A stretch of 64,000 nt of DNA from Erigeron canadensis. Lineage: Eukaryota > Streptophyta > Magnoliopsida > Asterales > Asteraceae. The stretch spans positions 21,764,980 to 21,828,979 of the forward strand of contig NC_057765.1 of the NCBI RefSeq assembly GCF_010389155.1, read 5' to 3'. A model generated the notes under the pieces. That model saw only the letters and a program-made list of their open reading frames with translations. It ran no database searches and was not told where the DNA came from. A program made the position numbers and the translations under genes. Each line of letters opens with the position of its first letter. The stretch's first letter is position 1. This document shows positions 24,301 through 33,407 of this stretch, piece after piece.

Positions 24301-25051
24301 AATGACTTGTACTTGTCGAAAATGGGAATTGAATGGACTTCCATGCAAGCATGTTGTGGCTGCTAACTATAATATGAGGAAAAATCAAATGAAGCCTGGT
24401 ATACCAGAATCATGGGCTCATAGGTGTTATTGGTTGGATACATGGAAGCATGCTTATAGCTTCAAAGTTAATCCTGTAACAGGCAACACAACCTTGCCTA
24501 AGTCTAGATGCCCAACCACTCTAACACCTCCTGTCCATCATAAGCAAGCAGGCAGACCAAGAAAGAAGAGAAAGAGGGGTGTCTATGAGATGGAAGATTT
24601 GGTTAAAGATGGGAAGATGACAAAGAAAATGCAGCTTGGTAAGTGCAGGATTTGTGGTAACAAGGGCCACAATTCAAGAACATGTGTTGGTCAAGGTAGC
24701 AGCAGTCAACCACAAGTTCAAGGAAGCAGCAGTAAACCTAAAAGAAAACCTATGAGACAATCTAAACCAACTAGCAGCAGTCAACCTCAACCTCAAGCTA
24801 AAAGACAACCTAAACCTAAAAGCAGCAGTCAACCTCAAGCTCAACCTAGCAGTCAACCTCAAAGTCAAATGGGTAAACAAACTCAAAGTCAAAATCAAGT
24901 GGGTGGTAGCAGTCAAGGGAAAGTTTACAGATATGGTGTAAATGGTGGCAAGAAGGTTAGAGGCAAAAGTGAAAGAATTTTGAAGAATATGCTTGCCAAA
25001 AAAATCCCAGGTCCTGGATCATCCAAAGATCAAGCCATGGTGTTAGAATAA
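21323..25051 (+). pseudogene. MURA-type (MuDR) transposase of the MULE, broken
   Basis: Exon 1 starts at 21323 (MAWKIRPKDVDDYDLGMLY) and splices at 21380 to an exon after TTGTAG at 21560. That exon carries the MuDR N-terminal domain (FTMRIRHGGQFKHANDGRLY). Later parts hold a long acidic linker, the catalytic-core region with LVGLDGAFMKGPLPGQVLTA and FISDRQKG, the SWIM zinc finger CTCRKWELNGLPCKHVVAA (near 24307-24363), the knuckle CRICGNKGHNSRTC, and a Ser/Gln/Pro-rich tail. Lesions seen: a frame change near 21815, a frame change in a run of nine A (23040-23048), a TAG where the family has Trp (near 23390), and a TAA near 23830. The copy should be inactive, though its ends are intact and could be mobilised by a related transposase. 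Confidence 0.88.
23493..23660. repeat. Tandem repeat in a transposase intron, period 73-74
   Basis: TTTATATTAAACTGTATTA occurs at 23493, 23567 and 23640 with a near-identical body between. It sits in the intron that ends AAACAG before the GIIQAVSNVFPFAEHRYC exon. Confidence 0.85.
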
Positions 25052-25675
25052 GCTTATGTTTTTGTCTTTTGAACTGCATTTGGGTGTTTTAATTTCTTCT
25101 TTGAAACTACTTCTATGTGTTATTGTGTTTTTAAGACTATGCTATTGTATTGTTTGAATTGCATTGTGTTGTTGTGTTGTTAAGACTATGCATTTGGGTG
25201 TTTTAATGTCTATGTGGTTGTTGTGTTGTTAAGACTAATTTCTCTGCATTATGTAATTGTATTGTTTGAACTGCTTGTTTTTTTTTTTGTGTGTGTTTAA
25301 TTGTTGTTCTTTAATTACATGTACCAAAAGATAATAAACAAAGAATAGAGCATACTAACTTATTAATGAAATTACAAGCAAAAAAATAGAGCATACTAAT
25401 TTCTCTGTGGTTGTTGTGTTGTTAAGACTAATATACCTAAACCCCATCATTCATTAATATTCATGAAATTACAAGCAAAATATACAGATACTAACTTAAA
25501 AATACTTCAAAAACTACAACAACTGGTTTTCACTTGCTTCAAAGATAGCCAAAACAAAATAAAATTGAAACTTGATTTTCACTTCAGTGGCATACTACAA
25601 AGATCACAACTACAAAAAAGATCCAACTAACTAGCAAATAAAGCTTCAATCTTGAAACTTGATTTTCACTTGCTT
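25052..25675. other. Spacer between the two convergent MULE genes
   Basis: T-rich sequence with loosely repeated phrases (TTGTTGTGTTGTTAAGACTA at about 25165, 25215 and 25408). These are probably 3' untranslated regions of both genes. Confidence 0.4.
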
Positions 25676-26062
25676 TTAACTTGGCATCCACCGCATTCTT
25701 CGAACGCAATAAACCAGGGATGATAGCCACTGATCGAGGGCAGGATCAACCCATCCTATGAACCTACAACTTGACCCCTGCTACCAATTGATTCGAAAAT
25801 TAAAGAAAATAATTGGAAAATAATTTAGGGCAAAAATTGGTACATGTTGTGGACAGCAGTAGAATCGACGTCCAGGATTAATGTCAGTCCATGAAGTACG
25901 AACTATTGCCTTCCTTCCACACCAACAAATCACCATGTTGTGTTGGATTCGATTTAGGGCCAAAAACCCTAATTTTTTGGTGGGAAAGTATGAAAAAGGG
26001 GGGAAGAGAATTTTGGGAGAAAATGTGGTGGTTTTGGAACGTAAATTAGTATTTAAAAGCAT
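25676..26062 (-). CDS. Small GRF-type zinc-finger protein carried by the MULE
   Basis: Two exons on the minus strand, 26062-25844 and 25777-25676, joined in phase 0 by a GT/AG intron of 66 bases. The finger reads CWCGRKAIVRTSWTDINPGR, then RFYCCPQH, and continues across the intron as SSCRFIGWVDP. This is the GRF zinc-finger pattern: C-x-C-G, a GRRFY-C core, and a final Cys before an aromatic-W-x-D motif. A start at the internal Met (about 25938), just before the finger, would also work and keeps the start out of the terminal repeat. GRF fingers are thought to bind nucleic acid. The gene converges on the transposase, as mudrB converges on mudrA in maize MuDR, but it is not homologous to mudrB as far as I can tell. 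Its frame looks intact while the transposase is broken. Confidence 0.62.
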
Positions 26063-26262
26063 CTGCAGGTGGCGAAATTACATTTTTACCCTCACGTGCA
26101 AGTCACGTGAGGGGGTTTTAACGGCATTATGACGACGTTGGGGAAAAGTATGGTGCGAGTGGATAATTGAATACATGGGGTATGATCAGCGTAATTTCGA
26201 AAGGAAAGGTATGAAATCAGTAATATGTGTCAAACATGAAGTACCATTTCAGTAATTTACTC
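26060..26262 (-). repeat. Right terminal inverted repeat of the MULE
   Basis: Inverted partner of the left repeat, ending at 26262 just before a TAAAAAAAA flank. Confidence 0.9.
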
Positions 26263-27208
26263 TAAAAAAAATCTGTATCTATAATGTAAGGCGGGCTTTT
26301 ATGGGCGGGATTTTAAATATTGAAATTGGAAATTTGTCAGAGATCATCTATTTCTCTCCTTAGACAATCAATCTTCTTCAATACTCTTCCAAGTTCCAAC
26401 ACTCCTTTATCTCTTTTCACATATAAAATTTTTTGTTTATTTATATATTCTTTCCTCTTCTACATATCAAATTTGTACGAATGAAGATGGATCATTGATG
26501 ATGAAAGGGTAACACTTTCCAATCTTTTATACTTTATTCTATCTTTTCATAGATCTAATGGGTTTTAAAGATGATACATGTTTCTTTCTTAGCAGATTTT
26601 GATTCTTACATTTCATCTTATGTTTGAAGTTCTGTAACAAGTATGAATCTACCAAATTCGTTTACAATTTGTTTCTTCATATTTATCTTGCTTCAAATCT
26701 ATTTGTTTTTGAACGGGTGAAGATGATGAAAAAGTAACACTTTCCAATCTTTTTTATGTTTATGTTTGGAAGGAGATCAAGCAATAGTTCTGATGTCTTC
26801 AATGTCTATGTATTCCAACGATTAAGATCCAACCATCGTTTGATTTATCTTAATTGTGTTTTCAATGTTCTAACACGGTGATGTAAATTGAAAAGACGAA
26901 GAGAGTATATTGTAGATACAATAGCTTGAGGTAAAATTCTTAGTTTATCTAAAAACATGTTTTCGACGTTAACATAGATCTATCCATTTTCCTTATTGTA
27001 ATTGTTTCTGTAACCATCTTTGTTCTATTTTCCTACAGATTTTCTTCATTATGATGATGAGGGAAAGGTATGTTTTAAAGGTCTTTTTTATCTATGTTTT
27101 TTATGCATATTAAGTTAGATGAATTTGGGAATCATGTTAGATGAATTTATTTGTATTTTCATAGTTTTAGTCGTATCAGTGCACAATTGTCGTGTAGTTA
27201 TAGTCCAT
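26263..27208. other. Non-coding part of the Helitron-like element
   Basis: T-rich sequence with many intron-like features (for example CTTCAATACTCTTCC and repeated TGATGATGAAAG-like phrases). ATCTATAATGTAAGG at about 26280 might be a second Helitron 5' end (A|TC context). No coding support. Confidence 0.35.
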
Positions 27209-27559
27209 TATTCATGTTCAATATACAACAACAACAACAACAAGGTACCCAATCCCGACATAAGCCAGGCTATGGGGAGGTATGATGTAGACAGACCTTA
27301 CCCCTACTCAAAAGTAGAGAGGCTGCTTCCAGATCCACCGGAGTGGAAGGGACCTCCAGCCCAAAAGTGAAAAATAGGGTTAGATCCACCGGAGTGGAAG
27401 CCTTAACCGGATAGGGTTAATCTCGATCACAAACTCTCAATCTCAATCCCACTCTTCGGATCACAAATTCAGATCTTAGATCTAGAAATTTGTTACTGTT
27501 AGGGAGAGGGAGAGGTTAGAGAGAGAGAGAGAAGAGAGAGAACTATTCATGTTCAATAT
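27209..27559 (-). mobile_element. Small retroposon with RTE/Au-SINE-like 3' tail and 16-base target duplication
   Basis: TATTCATGTTCAATAT occurs at 27209-27224 and again at 27544-27559, flanking a 319-base insert. Read on the minus strand, the insert starts with a CT-rich tract and carries a repeat core. Its core matches GTAGAGAGG / GTAAGGTCTG / ACCTCCCCATAGCC, and it ends in (TTG)n. This is the tail shared by plant RTE LINEs and Au-type SINEs. The exact duplication and simple-repeat tail show target-primed reverse transcription. Confidence 0.85.
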
Positions 27560-28250
27560 CAAACCTGATAATGATATCGACTTTTTCATGAAGGTACAAA
27601 ATGAGTTCCAAATGCGGAAGCAAGTTTATGAAGTATACAACATGTGTTATCAACCTTTGCAAATAAAAGAAAAATTGGTTTGGAAGTACTAAATCTATAC
27701 ATTGGAAGTCAAATTATGTGCAACTGTTCTTGGGGTATTAGGATAGTTTTTCGTAGTCTTTGTACAGTGTGGTTTTATGGACTGCTTATAAAAATTGATA
27801 ATATTACGTATTTGCATATGTGGTTCGTGTATTTCACTTTAGCATACAACTTATTATCAGCTTTAAAATGCTTTCAAGAAGCCATTGGTTTATATGTTAT
27901 CTTTCTCAGTAATGATTAGTTATATAAATTTTTGTATTCACAGCCCTCTTTTTTTTTTTGGTAAAACTGGAAATCAACATGTCTCTCTTGATGATAAATC
28001 TATGGCTACTTTCTAGAAATTCAATTTATGTTGATTTTATGTTCTTATGGTAAAAGAAAAGTCTGACACTTTAGTTCAGATTGGGCATGAATCCATCTAC
28101 AATGATCATCTAAAAAGTGGATTTCTGTTATGTTTTAGTAAGTATAATAGGATTAGGGATTATGATTGTTATGAAGTCCTTACACTATGTTCTTGAGTTT
28201 TTTTAAAGGGAGAAAAGAAATGAATCCAAATGCTTATAAAATAGATTGAG

Positions 28251-28427
28251 TTCTTGAGTTTTTTTAAGGAATGAAAAGAAATGAATTGATATGATTTGAA
28301 AGGATTTTTTAGTTGTTTTTAGACTAAAAATCTTCTTTCCATTTTTGGGATGATTTGAAAGGATTCCAAATCTTCTATTCTCATCAAATCAAATCATTTC
28401 ATTTCTTTTAAATTTCAACTCAAGAAC
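28251..28427. mobile_element. Short foldback MITE
   Basis: Inverted ends GTTCTTGAGTT / AACTCAAGAAC with AAAAGAAATGAA-type inner arms. No certain target duplication was found. A second left-arm copy starts near 28189. Confidence 0.5.
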
Positions 28428-28544
28428 AGAGCATTAGCGATTGGTTGGTTGTGATGGTACATGAATTGTTAAAGTTCAAGACCCATGTTTCTTATCTATA
28501 TTGTTTCATGTTTAATAAGATTATAATATGAATATCTAATTGTC

Positions 28545-28575
28545 AACCCGTGTTTTCATAAGGGTTCTACAGCTA
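28545..28575 (+). other. Second Helitron-type 3' terminus inside the element
   Basis: AACCC, loop, GGGTT, then TCTACAGCTA before a T. It closely parallels the outer terminus (CCCGTGT hairpin then TTCTACATCTA before T). It may be the end of a related copy nested in, or fused to, the outer one. Confidence 0.45.
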
Positions 28576-28799
28576 TGTCCCCAAAGTAAGGGGGGCCTAA
28601 GAAAGTTTTTATTGTTTGAAAGTTTTAGATTTGTTTATCATGGTTATTCAGTTATTGACAATTTTGTAGGATTTATGTTATAATTGCTTAGATGTTGTAG
28701 TGACAGTGTTTATTATTTTTGATTTGTAAGGTGAATCATAGGAAAAATATATAATGAGGTTGTTATGTGTTGCTACCACTGGTACTACGCTTAGTGAAG

Positions 28800-28923
28800 C
28801 CCTGAAGTGTATGTAGAGATCTCTGGTGCTGATGTTATTCAACGTTTAGCAAGAGCACATAGGGATTTCATGGGTATGATTTCTAAATTGTTTCAACCTT
28901 TACATGGATTGCTTTGTGATAAT
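28800..28923 (+). pseudogene. Exon-like fragment, possibly captured host gene piece
   Basis: An open frame encodes PEVYVEISGADVIQRLARAH, then RDFMGMISKLFQPLHGLLCD-N. It ends exactly at a GTAAGT donor (28924). An AG lies just before its start (28798-28799). Composition is protein-like in a region that is otherwise non-coding. I do not recognise the source gene. Helitrons often pick up such fragments. Confidence 0.35.
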
Positions 28924-30823
28924 GTAAGTTTGACATGTTTTCACCCCCACTAAACAGCCCCCTTGATTTTTATGGTCAACCCACCAAATAATACATGTCC
29001 CTTCCCCAAATCTATGTTAATTTGTTGGTTATTCAAGATTAAAGTGAATTTTTGGTTATCCATGTTAAATTTGTTTAACAATGTAGGTCTAATGTTTTGA
29101 AATGCACTATGTAAGATGGCTTTGCTGTCAAATTTAACAACTTTATCAAGTATTGGTCTAATCTTACACTCTTCTATGTTTTGAAAGTGGATTTTTGGTT
29201 ATTCATGTTAAACATAATGTTTTAGGCTCCAAAGAAAAGTGTCAAATTGTTGATTCATTTTAGAATCTATTGGTCTGGTCTTGTGCTCTTTTATGTACAG
29301 ATTCACATTTTTTAGACACCCGATGGTTATTTCGTTATCAAAAATAGTCATGAGTTGATCTTGCAAACTGTCAAAAAGCATAAATATACTTTGAATATGT
29401 GGTTAGCTATTTCAAGTATCATATGATAAATTCTGTAATGTTGGCAAATCAGAAGGCTAAGCAAGGCTCCTCAAGCTATAGCCTACAGGATCTATTCATA
29501 TTGGTCTAATTAAGAAATAATGTTTTTGAAATGACTTTAGTTATATTTTCACATTTTGGAATTGTAGAGAAATCAAGGCTACTTATATTTATGCTGGAAT
29601 ACTTGCATTCAAATGATAAGAAATGTTTCCTCTGATGAAGTGATTAATAACATAAATACAGTTTGATGAATCATTTGGCAATTGTAACTATTTTTTTTTT
29701 CTACTTTTTTGAAACTTTTAAAATATTAAATTATCCAATTGTGTACTTAAGTTTGAAGAATCAATTTGACAAACTTTTTATTTGTTCTCTATACTTTAAA
29801 CTTATTGATAGCTTTGGTGTATCAAATTTACCAAAATGAAAAAAATATTATGTGTTTTGTTTGTTTATGTGGTAGTGGGAATTCTTGCTGCTGCTCAAGT
29901 GAGAGAGGATATAGTGATTGCATACCAAAAACTCATGCCTTTCAACATCATGTGTGCTAAGAGAAAGGTATACAGAGCTTTATATAGTTTTCGATCATTT
30001 TAGCTTCTTCAATGACCTCATATCAACCCATTTGGATCTAAGGTATGTGTGCATCAATTAGTTTCTCATGAAAATTATGTTACATATGGTATATATACAT
30101 ATATAGTTCAGGAATATGCGAAAATAAGTGTTGGATTTACGATGGGAATAAATTTTGATATTGTTTGAACATTATAGTTGTGCCTTACACACCATCACTA
30201 AAAGAGGCTGTTTTAGAAGAAGAAAAAACCCATGTAACTCCCAGCAAAACGATTCCTGGAACAAAATATGATTACATATTTACATGCTGATATGGCAATT
30301 GGAACCTTGACCTATGAGAAAATGAAACAGCTATGGAAAGAAAGAGATACAAAGAAAATGAAACCGAAGTGCTTTAGAGTCAAAATCTGAAGAAAGAAGA
30401 CACAGTTAGATTCAAAATCTGAGCTAAAGAGTAAACGAAATCAGATTATTTATGTATAATGTATGAGTGTGGGGTGAAAAGTTTAAGCAAAAGAGTGGAC
30501 AATTCATGTTTTGGGATTATGTATAGTGAATGAGTGTGGGGTGGAAAGTTTGAGTAAATTCTCCTCACAGAGATTATCAGATGCTAGATACAAAATTTGC
30601 CATTCATATATTTATATATATTAGCAGCAAAAAACCTTCAAAGAAGTCTACTCGGCCATTTTTGTATCATTTTCAATCTCCTCAACTATTTTGTTATTTT
30701 TTCCCCATATTACCGGGCATAATAGTTTAAGTAGTTTATTTTATTTAATACAACTGATAGTATAATTTTCCAATCATCAATCCATGGTTTCGCACTTGCT
30801 CTACGAGTACTTTCCAACTAATG
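28924..30823. other. Helitron-like element interior, right part
   Basis: AT-rich, intron-like DNA. A pair of similar segments near 30458-30490 and 30516-30550 (TATGTATA..GAGTGTGGGGTG) indicates a small local duplication. Otherwise nothing recognised. Confidence 0.4.
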
Positions 30824-30852
30824 CCCGTGTTTTCACACGGGTTCTACATCTA
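30824..30852 (+). other. 3' hairpin and terminus of the Helitron-like element
   Basis: CCCGTGT-TTTC-ACACGGG is a 7-base perfect stem, followed by TTCTACATCTA and the host T. This hairpin a dozen bases from the end is the Helitron hallmark. Confidence 0.75.
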
Positions 30853-32454
30853 TATTGAGTTAATTGCTATAATACAAGTTAGGGTTATTGTAATTTAATC
30901 AAATTTAGGGTTTTCAGTTGGGTTGCATGAAGGTTTCGATAAATATTAGTAATAACAAAGTTGGACAGATTCTATACCTAAGTTTGAAACGAGTTAAACA
31001 CCCCCATGACAGAATTTTCAATTGTTGAGTCCTAAAAAGAAAATGTAGGTTATTGTGTTAAGTAAATTTTGCCACTGGAATGGGCTAAAAAGACGAAGTA
31101 GAACTCTAGATATGAATTTTTGAATTCAGAGGCGCAATGCTGATTTTTCAGCAAAACTGATTCTATGTATGTCATTAAAACGGGTAAAACACATTCTTGC
31201 AAGTTAATTCATATCTTGGTCACTGAATATAAAATGTACCTAAATGTGTTAAGAAGAAGTGACCACTGGAATGAGGTCAATATATGGTGTAGAACTCAAG
31301 TTATGGTCATTTGAATTCATTAAGGTCAAAACTGTTTTGTTAACAGCAGCAATGTTGGTTTTTAAAACGACCAAAAGTCATCTTTGAAAGACAATTCACA
31401 TGTTGGTCACTAAAGATAAAATGTAGATATATGTGTCTTATAAATTTGGCCACCGGAATCAAGTAAAAAGAGTAAGTAGAACTTGAGTTACGCTTGTTTG
31501 AAGATAGCTTGGTCAAATATGAAAATGGTACTTTTTGTATGAAAGTGAGTTTGGCCATATGAAAATGATATAAGAAATACATGTTATGTGAACTAACCCA
31601 AGATTAATATAAGATTTGTAAATGATGGGTTGGGTGTTGAAATGCTAGTGATTATGGCTAGATGGCCTAGTATGTGATTGATGATCCTTTATGTGTTATG
31701 ATTTGTTGCTAGGTTGAAGCATACATGTTTTGTGTTCATGTGGTCTTCTTGATTTATGATTTCGGTTGTCGCGGAGGAGGTGAGTATTCTTGCATACCTG
31801 TATGTTTATGTTGGATCAATTGACCACATCATGTTGAAGCCTTTTGTCCATGTGTGGTGTTGAAGTTTATTTATCTATGTGTGGTAATTGATGCGGTATT
31901 AGCCCATGTGGGGCATAGTGTTTTGAGGCCTAAGAACCCCGATAGCGGATCTATTGAGGCCTAAGAACCTCCAGTGGCCTAAGAACCCCGATAGATGATC
32001 ATGATTATGTTGTTTAGCTTATATGGATCCATATATTGTGATTAGTGTGCAAGGTGAGCATGTACATGTGGCATGACGGTGTCATAGATTAAATATAATA
32101 GTCCTTGTACGTGCCCTCCTTCGTATGTATAAACGTATGCAAGATTATTCACTAAGCTTTGCTTACTTTTTAGTTGTTTACCTTTTTATAGGTTGTCCCG
32201 GATGCGGAAGAAAGTTAAATAATCTAAAGATTGAAGTTAAAGTTGCTTAATGGATATGATTGCTTTAGCTAAATGCGGATAATGGTATTGGTAATAGGAC
32301 CCTTAGTGACCCCCTTTGAACTATCGGCTCATTGTACTCTTGTTATGTCGTTTTGGTAAAGATATCATGATGTCTAATGCTAGTTTTGAGCTTTGGTCAT
32401 TTTAATGGGTCGTTTTGTAGTAGTAACATATTAATTTTGTTTAAATGTGTTTTG
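30853..32454 (+). repeat. 3' LTR, part 2 (after the Helitron-like insertion)
   Basis: It resumes with TATTGAGTTAATTGCTATAA, matching the 5' LTR from 14998 onward, and runs to AAATGTGTTTTG. There it is truncated relative to the 5' LTR (position 16598) and joins hAT coding sequence. Confidence 0.88.
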
Positions 32455-32592
32455 TACCCTTTATGCGTTATTTATGACAATCTGGTTCTCTATATTGAGA
32501 AGGATATTGCTCAAACGTTTAGTTTAGATTCAATTGTAAATGATTTTGGTGATGTAAGAGAGCGTCGTGTGCAACTCAAACTTTCTAAATGA
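32455..32592 (+). pseudogene. hAT-type transposase, C-terminal fragment right of the LTR element
   Basis: It encodes YDNLVLYIEKDIAQTFSLDS and continues to a basic end and a TGA stop. The VxYIEKDI pattern is the conserved C-terminus of plant hAT transposases. Roughly 200 or more residues between this and the left fragment are missing, apparently lost together with the 3' end of the interrupting LTR. Confidence 0.7.
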
Positions 32593-32726
32593 AAAATCTA
32601 TTGTGAAGTTATTATATAGTTATATTTTTCTTTATCTTATAATGTTGTAGTTTAATTTTACGTTTGTTAGTATATAGTTAAAAGCAACCCGGGACCCAAA
32701 ATCCTGGCTCTATCATTGGTTAAAAT

Positions 32727-33407
32727 AACGAGTGTTAGACATCTTATCATTCACGAATAATTTCAACCTGCTTTGTAATTTATACTTATTGGTTTTAGAA
32801 GTAAATTATTTGGTATAAATATCATCTCTAATTATAAAAGGAGGTTAAAGTCGATATGATATACGACTACGTTAATATGATCATTGAGTAATATAGATAT
32901 AATGAAATGAGTATGAATGATATATAGAGAACCTAAACTATATATTGAAAAATAAAGTTGTTCAAATGAATTTCTAACAAAAAATTTAACTCGTTACACT
33001 TTTTATAACACAACACTTTAATAAAAAAATTTTCCATATTTAACGCACAATTATACACATCATAGCCTTGAAACTTCAACAAAAATATAAATAATATGTG
33101 AAAACCTACTATTACAATATATTATTATTATTTATAAAGCAATTGTGTGCTATTAAATAGCTATCATATCCTAAAATCTTTAATCTGATATGTGAAATAC
33201 ACATACAAGTCTACTCATATAATGGAACACAATAGTCATGTATTTAAGGTATATGTAGAAACATAGAAACCTGCTCATAAACATATAAATGAATCGCATT
33301 TATAACAAGATCTGAAATTATACAAATAAGGCGAAAGAACAAAGTACAAATCAAACGACAAGAATAAAGTACAAATTCAACAAGGAAATACAACTATAAT
33401 TAAAACA
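32727..33407. other. AT-rich spacer
   Basis: No coding or repeat signal stands out between the hAT right end and the next Helitron terminus. Confidence 0.4.

Larger units (their letters stand above)
21029..26262 (+). mobile_element. Mutator-like element (MULE) with about 200-base TIRs
   Basis: The left TIR begins GAGTAAATTACTGAAATGGT. The right TIR is its inverted copy ending ACCATTTCAGTAATTTACTC. Similarity extends about 200 bases inward on both sides (to roughly 21230 and from roughly 26060). The flanks are T plus a run of A on both sides, compatible with a TAAAAAAA 8-9 base duplication but ambiguous because of the A-run. Inside are a MURA-type transposase (plus strand) and a GRF zinc-finger gene (minus strand) facing each other. 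Total length is 5,234 bases. Confidence 0.9.
27560..28799. other. Helitron-like element interior with a foldback repeat
   Basis: Mostly T-rich, intron-like sequence. 28251-28427 begins GTTCTTGAGTTTTTTTAAGG and ends with the inverted form CTTTTAAATTTCAACTCAAGAAC, a small foldback MITE. A partial extra copy of its left arm lies at 28189-28240. A further Helitron-type hairpin lies at 28545-28566. Confidence 0.45.
20871..30852 (+). mobile_element. Helitron-like element inside the 3' LTR
   Basis: The uninterrupted sister LTR shows the empty site CTTTA|TATTTAG, so insertion was between A and T, as in Helitrons. The left end starts TCTCCCTTTCCTACTAAAGG. The right end has a perfect hairpin, CCCGTGT / ACACGGG with a TTTC loop (30824-30841), 11 bases before the terminus CTA. 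Canonical ends are CTRR, so the terminus is slightly atypical. There is no target duplication. No Rep/helicase gene was found, so it is non-autonomous. It carries a Mutator-like element, a retroposon and at least one exon-like fragment. Confidence 0.72.
14472..32454 (+). mobile_element. Ty3/Gypsy LTR retrotransposon, internally deleted, 3' LTR split and truncated
   Basis: The 5' LTR is complete (14472-16950). It is followed by a tRNA-Met type primer site (16953-16965), about 3.4 kb of decayed pol, a polypurine tract (20331-20343) and a 3' LTR. The 3' LTR is cut by a Helitron-like insertion after 20870, resumes at 30853, and stops at 32454, about 350 bases short of the 5' copy. The two LTRs are mostly identical by eye, with scattered substitutions and small indels. 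Confidence 0.85.
13942..32726 (+). mobile_element. hAT transposon remnant with target duplication, hollowed and split by later insertions
   Basis: Left end TAGTGGCAG (from 13950) and right end read inward CAATGATAG (from 32718) differ only by transitions, as if both decayed from a CAGTGGCGG-type terminus. They are flanked by GTTATAAT (13942-13949) and GTTAAAAT (32719-32726), an 8-base duplication with one mismatch. Both flanks of the internal LTR retrotransposon encode hAT transposase pieces (14283-14471 and 32455-32592), which supports one disrupted element. A large middle part of the transposase is gone. Confidence 0.7.

Noticed and set aside
24674..24916. Minus-strand frame rich in Leu, Arg and Ser
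   Set aside because: Antisense of the Ser/Gln/Pro repeat tail of the transposase.
20871..30852. Rep/helicase gene for an autonomous Helitron
   Set aside because: I searched the frames for Rep HUH and helicase motifs by eye and saw none; the only long frames belong to the inserted MULE.
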